Assembly: GCF_000308515.1 (NCBI RefSeq)
Contig: NZ_BAFV01000125.1
Coordinates: forward strand, 62,001-126,000
Source of the DNA: Nocardia carnea NBRC 14403
GTDB lineage: Bacteria; Actinomycetota; Actinomycetes; Mycobacteriales; Mycobacteriaceae
Direction: 5' to 3'
DNA length: 64,000 nt
In this document: piece by piece, positions 54,913-62,965 of the stretch
Layout of the letters: the number at the start of each line of letters is the position of its first letter
Numbering within the stretch: the first letter of the stretch is position 1
The notes under the pieces: generated by a model
What the model was told of the DNA's origin: nothing
Database searches by the model: none
Seen by the model: the letters and a program-made list of their open reading frames with translations, nothing else
Program-made: the position numbers and the translations under genes

Positions 54913-54928
54913 TAATACCCTGGTATTA
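54913..54928. promoter_or_regulatory. Palindromic operator overlapping the toxin promoter
   Basis: TAATACC-ct-GGTATTA is a perfect 16-bp palindrome. On the minus strand it includes the TATTAT -10 element of the toxin gene, so a bound antitoxin would block transcription. Confidence 0.65.
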
Positions 54929-54963
54929 CCTCCGTGGCCCAGAGCCCGTCCCGGGGAGCACGG

Positions 54964-55413
54964 TCAGGCGGGCGCGGGCACCGGGGTGTTCTGCCGCGCC
55001 GCGACCCACCAGCGCCCGCCCTCCCGGACCAGGACGTACAATGCGACCATTGCGGGATCGTGGTCGATGAGTTCGCCGTGCGCGGTGACCGCGCGGGCCG
55101 TCTTGTGCGCGATCGCGATATCCGGGCGTAAGAAAACGATATCGGTCACCGCATAACGCACGTATTCGTCGGCCAGGAAACCGGACAGGCCGCGCCGAGC
55201 GGCATCCAGGAGGGCGTCGTAACCGGCGATGATCATGCCCACCGCGTTGCCTGCAGCGGCGTCGGCGGTGAATCCGCTGACCATCAACTCTGCATCGTTG
55301 GTGTTGTAGCCCGTTTCGACGTCGGCGACCAACTGCCGGATCGCGGCGATATCGGCGGTGTGGTCGACCGTGCTGTCCTCGACCGAAGGGCGTTCGTATG
55401 CTGGTGTGCTCAT
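54964..55413 (-). CDS. SnoaL/DUF4440-like protein (SgcJ/EcaC family)
   Basis: A 149-aa cone-fold protein: DIAAIRQLVADVETGYNTND at the start, DVVFL-like VTDIVFLRPDIAIAHKTARA in the middle, and LVREGGRWWVAARQNTPV at the end. The family includes ketosteroid-isomerase-like enzymes and proteins without proven activity. ATG 55413 is used, and an in-frame ATG at 55437 would add 8 aa. Confidence 0.8.
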   Translation of the reverse strand: MSTPAYERPSVEDSTVDHTADIAAIRQLVADVETGYNTNDAELMVSGFTADAAAGNAVGMIIAGYDALLDAARRGLSGFLADEYVRYAVTDIVFLRPDIAIAHKTARAVTAHGELIDHDPAMVALYVLVREGGRWWVAARQNTPVPAPA

Positions 55414-55497
55414 GAGAACAGCCTGCAACCTCAACATAAGTTGCGGTCAAGACGAGTTGGGCCGAGCGGGCGAATTGTGGCGACCGTCATGGACCGG

Positions 55498-56553
55498 TCA
55501 GCGCAACTGAACCACAGCCGTCGCACGGCCGAACACCCGGCGGCCCTGGTGCCGGGCGGTGAGCGCGATCGTCGCGGTCCGCGCGGCCGGATCGGTCGCT
55601 TTCACCCGGCCACCGAACTCGATCTCGGCGCCCTCCCGCGTGACGAAGACCGGACTGGTCAGCCGGACCGCATACTCCCGGAGAGCGCCCGGGTCGCCGA
55701 GCCAGGAGGTGACGAAGCCCGCGGCCGTACCGATCGTCAACATGCCGTGGGCGACCGGGGCCTCGAGATCGACGCGATCGGCGACCGCCGCACTCCAATG
55801 GATCGGGTTGGGGTCTCCGGAAACTCCGGCGTAGTTCACCAGATCCCCGATCGTGAACCGCACCGTCCGGGCAGGCAGCTCGTCGCCGACATGCACGGTA
55901 TCGAAATCGCGGACGCAGGGGCCGGGCGGCGGTTCGGCGCCGGGCAGGGCGGGTCGCGAGTCCGGCGGGCGGACGGCCGAACCACCATGCGGGGCAGGAG
56001 TGGTGCGATCGGCACCGGGCCGGAAACCGTGCATGAGGACACCGGCACCCAATTCACCGAGGTCGGGTCCCGCACCGCTGCGCCCGACCACATCGGTCCG
56101 GGAAACCAGGACCAGCGCGCCGTGCTGATCGGTGACCACGGTTTCGAACGACATGAGGTCGCCGCCGAACGCGTGACGCACCGATTCCAGGCAGACCTCG
56201 AAGGACAGGGCGTCGCCGGGGCGAATCGGCCGGTGATAGCGGATCACCTGATCGGTCTGCATGACCTGGCTGAGGTCGTAGCCGGTCATCACCGATTCGA
56301 ACATCTCCGTCTGCGCCAGGAATCCGGGCACGGAGAACAGCGTCGGCGGGGCGATCAGGCCGGCATATCCGTAATCGATACCGGCGTCCTCGGACCAGTG
56401 CACCGGATGGTGATCCTGGACGGCGCGGGCGAACTCCCGGATCTTCTCGCGGCCGACCACATAGTGGTCGCGGGCGCGGTAACGCAATCCCACCGGGAGT
56501 TCACCGGCGACGAAACCGCCGCGGGTGGAATCGATTACATCCTCATGAACCAT
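55498..56553 (-). CDS. MaoC-like dehydratase, double hotdog
   Basis: A 351-aa protein of two hotdog domains. The N-terminal one (about 15-150) has FARAVQDHHPVHWSEDAG. The C-terminal one (about 225-350) has YAGVSGDPNPIHWSAAVAD with the catalytic D and H of the hydratase-2 motif, and HGMLTIGTAAGFVTSW. A Pro-rich linker joins them. It probably hydrates or dehydrates (3R)-hydroxyacyl thioesters in lipid metabolism, which fits the mycolata background. Confidence 0.85.
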   Translation of the reverse strand: MVHEDVIDSTRGGFVAGELPVGLRYRARDHYVVGREKIREFARAVQDHHPVHWSEDAGIDYGYAGLIAPPTLFSVPGFLAQTEMFESVMTGYDLSQVMQTDQVIRYHRPIRPGDALSFEVCLESVRHAFGGDLMSFETVVTDQHGALVLVSRTDVVGRSGAGPDLGELGAGVLMHGFRPGADRTTPAPHGGSAVRPPDSRPALPGAEPPPGPCVRDFDTVHVGDELPARTVRFTIGDLVNYAGVSGDPNPIHWSAAVADRVDLEAPVAHGMLTIGTAAGFVTSWLGDPGALREYAVRLTSPVFVTREGAEIEFGGRVKATDPAARTATIALTARHQGRRVFGRATAVVQLR

Positions 56554-56638
56554 GAACTCGAACCTTACCGAGTCGATATCGATAGTGCTGAGCGACTGCC
56601 TTGCACCCCGGCGCGAGGTAGATGCGCCGCCACGGTCG

Positions 56639-57706
56639 TCACCCGATATTCGCCGAGAGGTCCGGCAGCATCCGCAGCGCCTGATCGGCCCAGTTGTTCC
56701 ACGCGTGGATACCGTGGGAGGGGAAGTCGTAGTGCACATTCTGTGCACCCAGCGTCGCCATCCGTACCTGGAATGCCCGGGTGTTCACCAGCGCCAGTGC
56801 TTCCAGGCCCATTCCGTTGACGGTGCCGATACTGGGGCCGTCGGTTGCGGTGGGCAGCCCGCTCGCGGCCGAAACCCACAGTCGCGTGTTGTTGGCCACC
56901 AGACGGGGCGCGGCGACGAACGGGTCGATATGCAGCCATTTCGGATCCCACGGGGCCGCCATCGAATCCACGTTGTACCCGCCGGCGTCGACCATCGCGA
57001 CCCGGATCGCTTCCCGCATACCGGGCGCGGAGATGTTCAGGTAACCGGAATAGGAACCGGCGAAACTGAACTGACCGGGATAGTGCGCGGCGAGGGTGAG
57101 TGCGGCGCTGCCGCCCATCGACAGGCCGAAGACGCCGTTGCGGTGGCTTGCGAAACCCAGCCGGTCGCGCAGGGCGGCCGGCAGGTCGCGGGTCAGGAAG
57201 GTCTCCCACTTATAGGTGTAGGACTTCCCCGGACCGGCCGCCAGGGCCTGTAGCCCGCCGGAGCCCGACGCCGAACCCGACGACGATCCGTTCCCCGAGC
57301 CGGTTCCCGGCGGTACGCCGAGGAAGGTGCTGGGGGCGTTCCAGTCGGTGTAGAAGCTGGACTGCCCGCCGACCGGCATCACCACATTGATATTCCATTC
57401 GGTGAATTTCCGGGCGATATCGGTATCGATCTCCCAGCCGCTGAGGTCCTCGCGGGCGCGCATACCGTCGAGCGCGTACACCACCCGGGAGGTATTGCCG
57501 TCGGCGGCGCGGAACACCCGGGATTTGATGGGCCCCATGGCGGAGTCGACCCAGAAATCCATACCCGTGGGGTCGAAGGCGGCCCGCGCGGCGGGAGCGC
57601 CACCGCTGACCAGTGATACTGCCTGGATCATCACGGCGAGGGCGGCGGTGGCCAGCCAGAATCTGCGGCGGCTGCGGAAGGCGGGGACCGCCGGTGACAA
57701 TCGCAT
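56639..57706 (-). CDS. Secreted mycolyltransferase-like esterase (Ag85 family)
   Basis: A 355-aa exported alpha/beta hydrolase. The signal peptide ends near ARA-AFDP (about residue 42). The nucleophile is S196 in GLSMGGS, and H334 in SHGIHAWNNW is the catalytic His. Ag85-type enzymes move mycolates onto trehalose and arabinogalactan. An 18-aa Gly/Ser-only stretch (133-150) follows DWNAPSTFLGVP. The next gene (MaoC) starts 85 nt downstream. Confidence 0.88.
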   Translation of the reverse strand: MRLSPAVPAFRSRRRFWLATAALAVMIQAVSLVSGGAPAARAAFDPTGMDFWVDSAMGPIKSRVFRAADGNTSRVVYALDGMRAREDLSGWEIDTDIARKFTEWNINVVMPVGGQSSFYTDWNAPSTFLGVPPGTGSGNGSSSGSASGSGGLQALAAGPGKSYTYKWETFLTRDLPAALRDRLGFASHRNGVFGLSMGGSAALTLAAHYPGQFSFAGSYSGYLNISAPGMREAIRVAMVDAGGYNVDSMAAPWDPKWLHIDPFVAAPRLVANNTRLWVSAASGLPTATDGPSIGTVNGMGLEALALVNTRAFQVRMATLGAQNVHYDFPSHGIHAWNNWADQALRMLPDLSANIG

Positions 57707-57945
57707 GAGGGAACAGGGCCTTTCGTCCGGTGTGAGCACATCGTGCGCACGACCGGCTGCCGCCGTCCGTGCGCTTCCCGACCGGTGCCGAACAACGCGT
57801 GGCCCTGCCACGGCATCGGCGTACCGGTTTCTATGTCGCTCCCGGAGACTGTTCTGTTACCTCTTTGTGATGTGTCACGCGCCCGGGCAGGGACGCCTAT
57901 GACCGGTTCCGGCCGGCCACAGTGGCCGCCGGACGGCCTGCTCCG

Positions 57946-58281
57946 TTACTTGTGGGCCTTCTTGTACGCCTCGAGCACCTCGGCCGAGATACGGCCACGG
58001 TTCGAGACCTCCATACCGTTCGCGCGGGCCCATTCACGGATGGCCTGGGTCTGCCGGGGGTCGGACGCGGCCTGGGCCGGACGTTTGCTCTTCGTGACCC
58101 GGCCGCCGACCCGGCGCGCGTGCGTAGCCCACCCCCCGACGATGTCGCGCAACTTCCCGGCGTTGTGTGCCGAGAGATCTATCTCGTAGGTGACACCGTC
58201 CAGAGCCAGGGTGACGGTCTCTTCCGCCGGTGAAGTTCCGTCGTAGTCGTCGACCAGCTCAACGATGACCTTGCGCGCCAT
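57946..58281 (-). CDS. lsr2: Nucleoid-associated protein Lsr2
   Basis: A 111-aa protein. The N-terminal dimerisation half has MARKVIVELVDDYDGTSPAEE. The C-terminal DNA-binding half has IREWARANG and NRGRIS with the RGR AT-hook (95-97). Lsr2 bridges AT-rich and foreign DNA. ATG 58281 gives the standard start. Confidence 0.96.
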   Translation of the reverse strand: MARKVIVELVDDYDGTSPAEETVTLALDGVTYEIDLSAHNAGKLRDIVGGWATHARRVGGRVTKSKRPAQAASDPRQTQAIREWARANGMEVSNRGRISAEVLEAYKKAHK

Positions 58282-58436
58282 GCATTCCTCCGAAAGTGGG
58301 CATATTGTCCCGACAATCGTAGCGATATCCTTACGGCGCACCGGAACCGGCGGCGGTCGCGACAGATGGTAGGGGTTCCGCCGCGGCGGCGCGCGGGATC
58401 TGCTCGGCAGGGCGGCGAAGACGAGCCGGTGCCCGG

Positions 58437-59327
58437 CTATCCGACCCGGGTCGTGTGGAACTCCTGAAATGCGCGCAGCGTCTCCTGCGGAGCTTCCAGT
58501 TGCGGATAGTGGCCGACAGCGGGCAGTTCCACCACATCGGGTTCGTCGACGAGGTGGCGATAGCGGCGCACCATCCGCTCCCCGGACACCGGATCGCGTA
58601 GACCGTCGACCAACCGGACCGGGACCTGCGGCCGGATGAGGGCACCCACCCAGCGCTGCCGATGCGTCCGCCGTTCGGCCATATACCCCATCAGCTTGTG
58701 GCCGTTGCGTTTCCCGTGCTTACTGCACCACAGCAACCAGAAACGATGCATGTCGTCGGCATCGGGCCTGCTGTCGGGCCCGAACACTGCGGCCAGGCTG
58801 TGCGCGAAGGTACCTTCGGTGCCGAACCGGCCGACCAGCGGCCCGAGCGGGCCGGCCAGGAGCCGCTGGATGGGCCGCGGCCGGTGGGCCTCCGGGAAGA
58901 GTCCTCCGTTGAGCAGGCAGACCGATTCGATGATCAGCGAGGTATCACCGACGGCCCGGCGTTCGGCATCCCGGGCCAGAAGTTCCTGGGCGACGGTATC
59001 GCCGTAGTCGTGCGCGAGGATGTGGAAACGGTCGATGCCCTGTTCGCGCAGCAGCTGCTCGCACAGATCGGCCTGATCGGTGATCGTGTAGTCGTACTGC
59101 TGCGGTTTGGCCGACCAGCCGAAACCGATCAGATCCGGGGCCAGGACGCGGGCGAACTGTTCGCACAGGTCCGGCCAGATCCGGTGCCAATCCCAGGACG
59201 CCGTGGGGAACCCGTGCAGGCACAATAGTGTTCCCGCCGAACCGGTTCCGCCGGGCTGCCAGAAGATCTGGTGTCCGCGATGGGTGAAACGCTGTCCGTT
59301 CGACCGCCAGCTCGCAAACTCGTCCAT
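58437..59327 (-). CDS. Alpha/beta hydrolase (epoxide hydrolase/dehalogenase type)
   Basis: A 296-aa hydrolase. The oxyanion motif is HGFPTASWDW (38-47). The nucleophile elbow is LAHDYGD with D107, so the nucleophile is Asp, as in epoxide hydrolases and haloalkane dehalogenases. The general-base His is H273 in VGHYPQLE. An in-frame start at 59414 would overlap the divergent LLM gene's promoter. Confidence 0.85.
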   Translation of the reverse strand: MDEFASWRSNGQRFTHRGHQIFWQPGGTGSAGTLLCLHGFPTASWDWHRIWPDLCEQFARVLAPDLIGFGWSAKPQQYDYTITDQADLCEQLLREQGIDRFHILAHDYGDTVAQELLARDAERRAVGDTSLIIESVCLLNGGLFPEAHRPRPIQRLLAGPLGPLVGRFGTEGTFAHSLAAVFGPDSRPDADDMHRFWLLWCSKHGKRNGHKLMGYMAERRTHRQRWVGALIRPQVPVRLVDGLRDPVSGERMVRRYRHLVDEPDVVELPAVGHYPQLEAPQETLRAFQEFHTTRVG

Positions 59328-59452
59328 GGTCACAGCATGCCCCGCCGCGGCCCCGGGGTCGAGCAGGTCCCGGGCGCGTCGGCCCGCACAGGTTAGGGTC
59401 GGTGCCGCAACCATCGAGGTCCAGACCCGACCAACCGTCCAGGAGGCCCGCC

Positions 59453-60364
59453 GTGCGGATCGGCATTCTGCTCAGTGAACGATCCGGAAGCGACGCCCTG
59501 CGCGCGCTCACCGATGACCTGCACCGGACCGCCGAGGAAGGGTTCGTCTCGGCGTGGATGTCGCATATCTTCGGCGTAGACGCGCTCACCGCGCTGGCGG
59601 TGGCCGGTAGCCAGGTGCCGGAGATCGAGCTCGGGACGGCCGTGGTACCGACCTACCCGCGGCATCCGGGCGCGCTCGCCCAGCAGGCCCGCACGACCGC
59701 GCTGGCGGTGGGCCCGGACCGGCTGACCCTCGGTATCGGACTGTCCCATCGCGTCGTCATCGAGAACATGTTCGGGTACGGATTCGAGCGGCCCGCCCGC
59801 CATATGCGCGAATACCTGTCGATTCTCGGCCCCCTGCTGGACCGGCAGCCGGTGTCCTATACCGGTGAAACCCTCACGGGGAATCTGGAACTCGGGATTC
59901 CGGACGAGGGCCGGATCCCGGTCCTGCTGGCCGCCATGGGCACCCGGATGTTGCAACTGGCCGGGCGTCGCGCCGACGGCACCGTGCTGTGGATGACCGG
60001 GCCGGCCACGATCCGGGACCATATCGCCCCGACCATCACCGCGGCCGCCACGGACGCCGGCCGGGCCCCGGCCCGTATCGTCTGCGCACTGCCGGTGCTG
60101 GTGACCGACGATGCCGACGCCGCACGGGAACGGGCGGCCCGCACCTTCGCCACCTACGGCACACTGCCGTCCTACCGGGCGATGATGGACCGCGAGGGCG
60201 CGGCCGGCCCGGCGGATCTCGCGATCATCGGCACCGAGGAGCAGGTCGCCGCCCGGGTGCGGGAGGTATTCGATGCCGGTGCCACCGAATTCGTCGCCTC
60301 GGTCTTCGCCGGTGGCGCGGAGGCACAGCGCACCCGGGCGCTGTTGTCCGGTTTGCTCGGCTGA
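59453..60364 (+). CDS. LLM-class (F420-dependent type) oxidoreductase
   Basis: A 303-aa TIM-barrel enzyme of the luciferase-like monooxygenase class: RIGILLSERSG at the start, GTAVVPTYPRHP, LGIGLSHRVVIE and ADGTVLWMTGPATI. F420 rather than FMN is typical in mycolata; that is inference. GTG 59453 follows AGGAGG. An in-frame ATG at 59402 gives an atypical Arg/Pro leader. Confidence 0.87.
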   Translation: MRIGILLSERSGSDALRALTDDLHRTAEEGFVSAWMSHIFGVDALTALAVAGSQVPEIELGTAVVPTYPRHPGALAQQARTTALAVGPDRLTLGIGLSHRVVIENMFGYGFERPARHMREYLSILGPLLDRQPVSYTGETLTGNLELGIPDEGRIPVLLAAMGTRMLQLAGRRADGTVLWMTGPATIRDHIAPTITAAATDAGRAPARIVCALPVLVTDDADAARERAARTFATYGTLPSYRAMMDREGAAGPADLAIIGTEEQVAARVREVFDAGATEFVASVFAGGAEAQRTRALLSGLLG

Positions 60365-60410
60365 CCGGCTGACGGGGCGCCCGGCTGACCGGCTGACCGA
60401 GTGCCTGAGT

Positions 60411-60439
60411 GCCCGGCCGGTCGATCGGGCCGGCCGGGC
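60411..60439. terminator. Hairpin between convergent genes
   Basis: A perfect 10-bp stem (GCCCGGCCGG/CCGGCCGGGC) with a 9-nt loop, between the LLM stop (60364) and the USP stop (60451). It may serve both genes. Confidence 0.65.
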
Positions 60440-60450
60440 GGTCCGGCTGA

Positions 60451-61356
60451 TCAGCCCGGCCGCGTGATCATCACCGGGCAGGCGGCCCGCTGGATCAGCG
60501 ACTGACTGGTCGAACCGAGCAGCAGTCCGCGGAATCCACCCCGGCCGCGGCTGCCGACCACGACCAGCTGAGCGCGCTCGGACCATTCACGCAGATGCAA
60601 CGCCGGGGTCGAGGGATACACCTCGCGCCGCACGGTGACCTCCGGGTAACGCTGCTGCCAGCCGGCCAGCCGCTCGGCGAGCACCGCCTGTTCCGCGGTC
60701 TGCAGATCTTCGGCCGGTATCTCGATGAAACCGGTACTGGCGAATTCGGTGAAGGTGAGATCGCTCCAGGTGTGGACCGCGACCAGTTCGGCTCCGCGTT
60801 CGGAGGCCTCGGCGAAGGCGGCGGCGACGGCGGTATCGCTGACCGGGCTGCCGTCGACGCCGACCACCACCGGGCCGCTCGTGATGTCCTCGGCGTCCTC
60901 GCGGACCGCGACGATGGTGCCCTGCCCGTGCGCCGCGACCGCCAGAATGGTCGATCCCAGATGCGCGATGGCGCCGCCGCGACGTGAACCCAGCACCACC
61001 ATATGCGCGGATTTGGACAATTCGATCAGCATTTTGGCGGGGCTGTGCTCGGAGAGCAGGGTGTCGGCCGCCAGGTCCGGCGCGGCCTCGCGGACGACCT
61101 GCACGCCGGTGGTCAATGCCTGCTCGCCGTGTGTGCGCAGGGTCTGCACGGCTTCGTCCACCATCGGCTGATAGGCGACCAGCCAGGTCTTGGCCGGGGT
61201 GGAATTCATCCCGTAGGCCAGGACCAGCCGCCGCCCGCGCCGGGCGGCCACCGTGGCGCCCCAGCGGATGGCCGAATGGGCGGCCGGGGTACCGTCCACG
61301 CCCACCACCACGGCAGCGGATACGAGCCGATGCGGATCCTCCGGGTTATCGGTCAT
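60451..61356 (-). CDS. Tandem-domain universal stress protein
   Basis: A 301-aa protein of two USP domains. Each has a VVVGVDG start (VVVGVDGTPAAHSA and VVVGVDGSPVSDTA). The second has the ATP-binding pattern G-x2-G-x9-G-S in GSRGRGGFRGLLLGSTS, and the first has a shorter form (GSRRGGAIAHLGST). ATG 61356 is used. Frames that continue upstream overlap the GNAT gene. Tandem USPs in mycobacteria bind ATP and act in stasis. Confidence 0.9.
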   Translation of the reverse strand: MTDNPEDPHRLVSAAVVVGVDGTPAAHSAIRWGATVAARRGRRLVLAYGMNSTPAKTWLVAYQPMVDEAVQTLRTHGEQALTTGVQVVREAAPDLAADTLLSEHSPAKMLIELSKSAHMVVLGSRRGGAIAHLGSTILAVAAHGQGTIVAVREDAEDITSGPVVVGVDGSPVSDTAVAAAFAEASERGAELVAVHTWSDLTFTEFASTGFIEIPAEDLQTAEQAVLAERLAGWQQRYPEVTVRREVYPSTPALHLREWSERAQLVVVGSRGRGGFRGLLLGSTSQSLIQRAACPVMITRPG

Positions 61357-61508
61357 GCTCCCGAGTATCCACCCGGCAAACCGTGCCGGTCCTATACTGC
61401 GGGCGTGTCTGCACGATTGCGTGTCGCGGAATTGTTGCTCGCCGGGCTTCCCGATGCGGCCAGGAATTCTCGTCGGCGGCTCGCCGTCCATGGGGCTTGT
61501 CGAATGCC

Positions 61509-62030
61509 GTGAAATATGCAGATCATGATCACGTGCTGATATCGGATGGGGTGATCGGACTACGGCCGATCGAGGTCGCCGACGCCGCTGCGCATCTGGC
61601 TGCCCAGGATCGGGAGTCGGTGCGCCGGACGGCCGGGCCGGGCACACCGAATACGGTGGCCGAATTCGAACGGTGCGCCGCGGAGTGGGCCGCCGGCGGA
61701 CCCAGGAAAACATTTGCCGTGGTGGCCGTATCGTCGCATGCGCTGGCGGGGACGCTGGATGTGATGCTGGAACCGGACTTCCTGGCGAAACGCCAGGCCG
61801 ATATCCGCTATGGAATCCACGCGCCGTGGCGCGACAATGGAGTGCCCGGCCGGACGATCGTGCTGGCGTGCCGGTATCTGGCCCGCAACGATTTGGCGGA
61901 CGAAGCGATGCTGCGTATCGACAGGGACAACAAATCGGAGATCGCGCTGGCCCATCAGCTCGGATTCCACTACCACCGCAGCAGCATCGACTCCGAGGGA
62001 TACCTGGATTGGTTCCTCCAAGCCCTGTGA
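61509..62030 (+). CDS. GNAT-family acetyltransferase
   Basis: A 173-aa protein: DGVIGLRPIEVADAAAH at the start, an acceptor-side strand (KTFAVVAVSSHALAGTLDVML), and RIDRDNKSEIALAHQLGFHY, the last helix and strand of the RimJ/RimL-like GNAT fold. The R/Q-x-x-G-x-G/A loop is degenerate. GTG 61509 is the preferred start. It ends 8 nt from the convergent ku stop. Confidence 0.75.
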   Translation: MKYADHDHVLISDGVIGLRPIEVADAAAHLAAQDRESVRRTAGPGTPNTVAEFERCAAEWAAGGPRKTFAVVAVSSHALAGTLDVMLEPDFLAKRQADIRYGIHAPWRDNGVPGRTIVLACRYLARNDLADEAMLRIDRDNKSEIALAHQLGFHYHRSSIDSEGYLDWFLQAL

Positions 62031-62038
62031 CCGGGGGA

Positions 62039-62965
62039 TCACGCGCCTTTACGGGTTCGCTTCTGAGCGGTTTTGCGTGGGGCTGTCCTGCGAGCTTTCG
62101 CGGTGCCGGAGCTCTTCTCACCGGTGGATTTCGTCCCGCCGGATTTTCCACCACCGCGGCCACCGGACTTCTCGCCACCGCGGGCGCCGCTGGCCTCCAG
62201 GCTGCGCTGCAGCGCAGCCACCAGATCGACCACTTCGGCATCGGATTCCTGGGCCGGTTCCGCGGCGCGTTCGGCAACCTTTCCGTCGCCGCTGGCGATC
62301 GCCTCCTCCAGCAACCGCTGTAGTTCGACCTGATATTCGTCGGTGAATTGATCGGGGTCGAAATCGTCGGACATCGATTCGACCAGGGTTTCGGCCATTT
62401 TGATTTCCTGCGGCCGGGGCGCCTTGGCCTCCTCCAGCGATTCGAACGATACCGAGCGCACCTCGTCCGGCCACAGCAGCGTCTGCAATACCAGCATTCC
62501 GTCCCGCACCCGCATCGCGGCCAGCCGGGTCTTCTGCCGGAGGGTGAAATGGACGAGGGCGGTGCGGTCGATACGTTCGAGTGTGGCGGCCAGCAGGACA
62601 TAGGCCTTGGGCGTGGTCGAATCCGGCTCCAGATAGTACGTCTTGTCGTAGAGGATCGGATCGATCTGTTCCGACGGGACGAATTGCAGAACCGGGATCT
62701 CGTGTTTCTCGGCCACCGGCAATTTGGCGAAATCATCGTCGGTGAGCACGACCTTCTCGCCTTCCGGCGATTCGTACTGTTTATCGATATCGGCGAATTT
62801 CACCGATTGCCCGCAGACGGAGCAGACGCGGTCGTATTTGATCCGGCCGCCGTCCTTGGCGTGGACCTGGTGGAACCGGATGTCGTGGTCCTCGGTGGCG
62901 GTGTAGACCTTCACCGGGACGTTCACCAGCCCGAACGCGATCGAGCCTTTCCAGATTGACCGCAT
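62039..62965 (-). CDS. ku: DNA-end-binding protein Ku
   Basis: A 308-aa Ku homodimer subunit for non-homologous end joining: MRSIWKGSIAFGLVNVPVKV at the start, a ring-forming core with RIKYDRVC and ILYDKTYYLEPD, and a Lys/Arg/Ser-rich C-terminal tail (about 265-308) that binds DNA or LigD. Its ATG shares one base with the stop of the upstream lycopene cyclase, in a TGATG overlap. No ligD is in the window. Confidence 0.95.
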   Translation of the reverse strand: MRSIWKGSIAFGLVNVPVKVYTATEDHDIRFHQVHAKDGGRIKYDRVCSVCGQSVKFADIDKQYESPEGEKVVLTDDDFAKLPVAEKHEIPVLQFVPSEQIDPILYDKTYYLEPDSTTPKAYVLLAATLERIDRTALVHFTLRQKTRLAAMRVRDGMLVLQTLLWPDEVRSVSFESLEEAKAPRPQEIKMAETLVESMSDDFDPDQFTDEYQVELQRLLEEAIASGDGKVAERAAEPAQESDAEVVDLVAALQRSLEASGARGGEKSGGRGGGKSGGTKSTGEKSSGTAKARRTAPRKTAQKRTRKGA

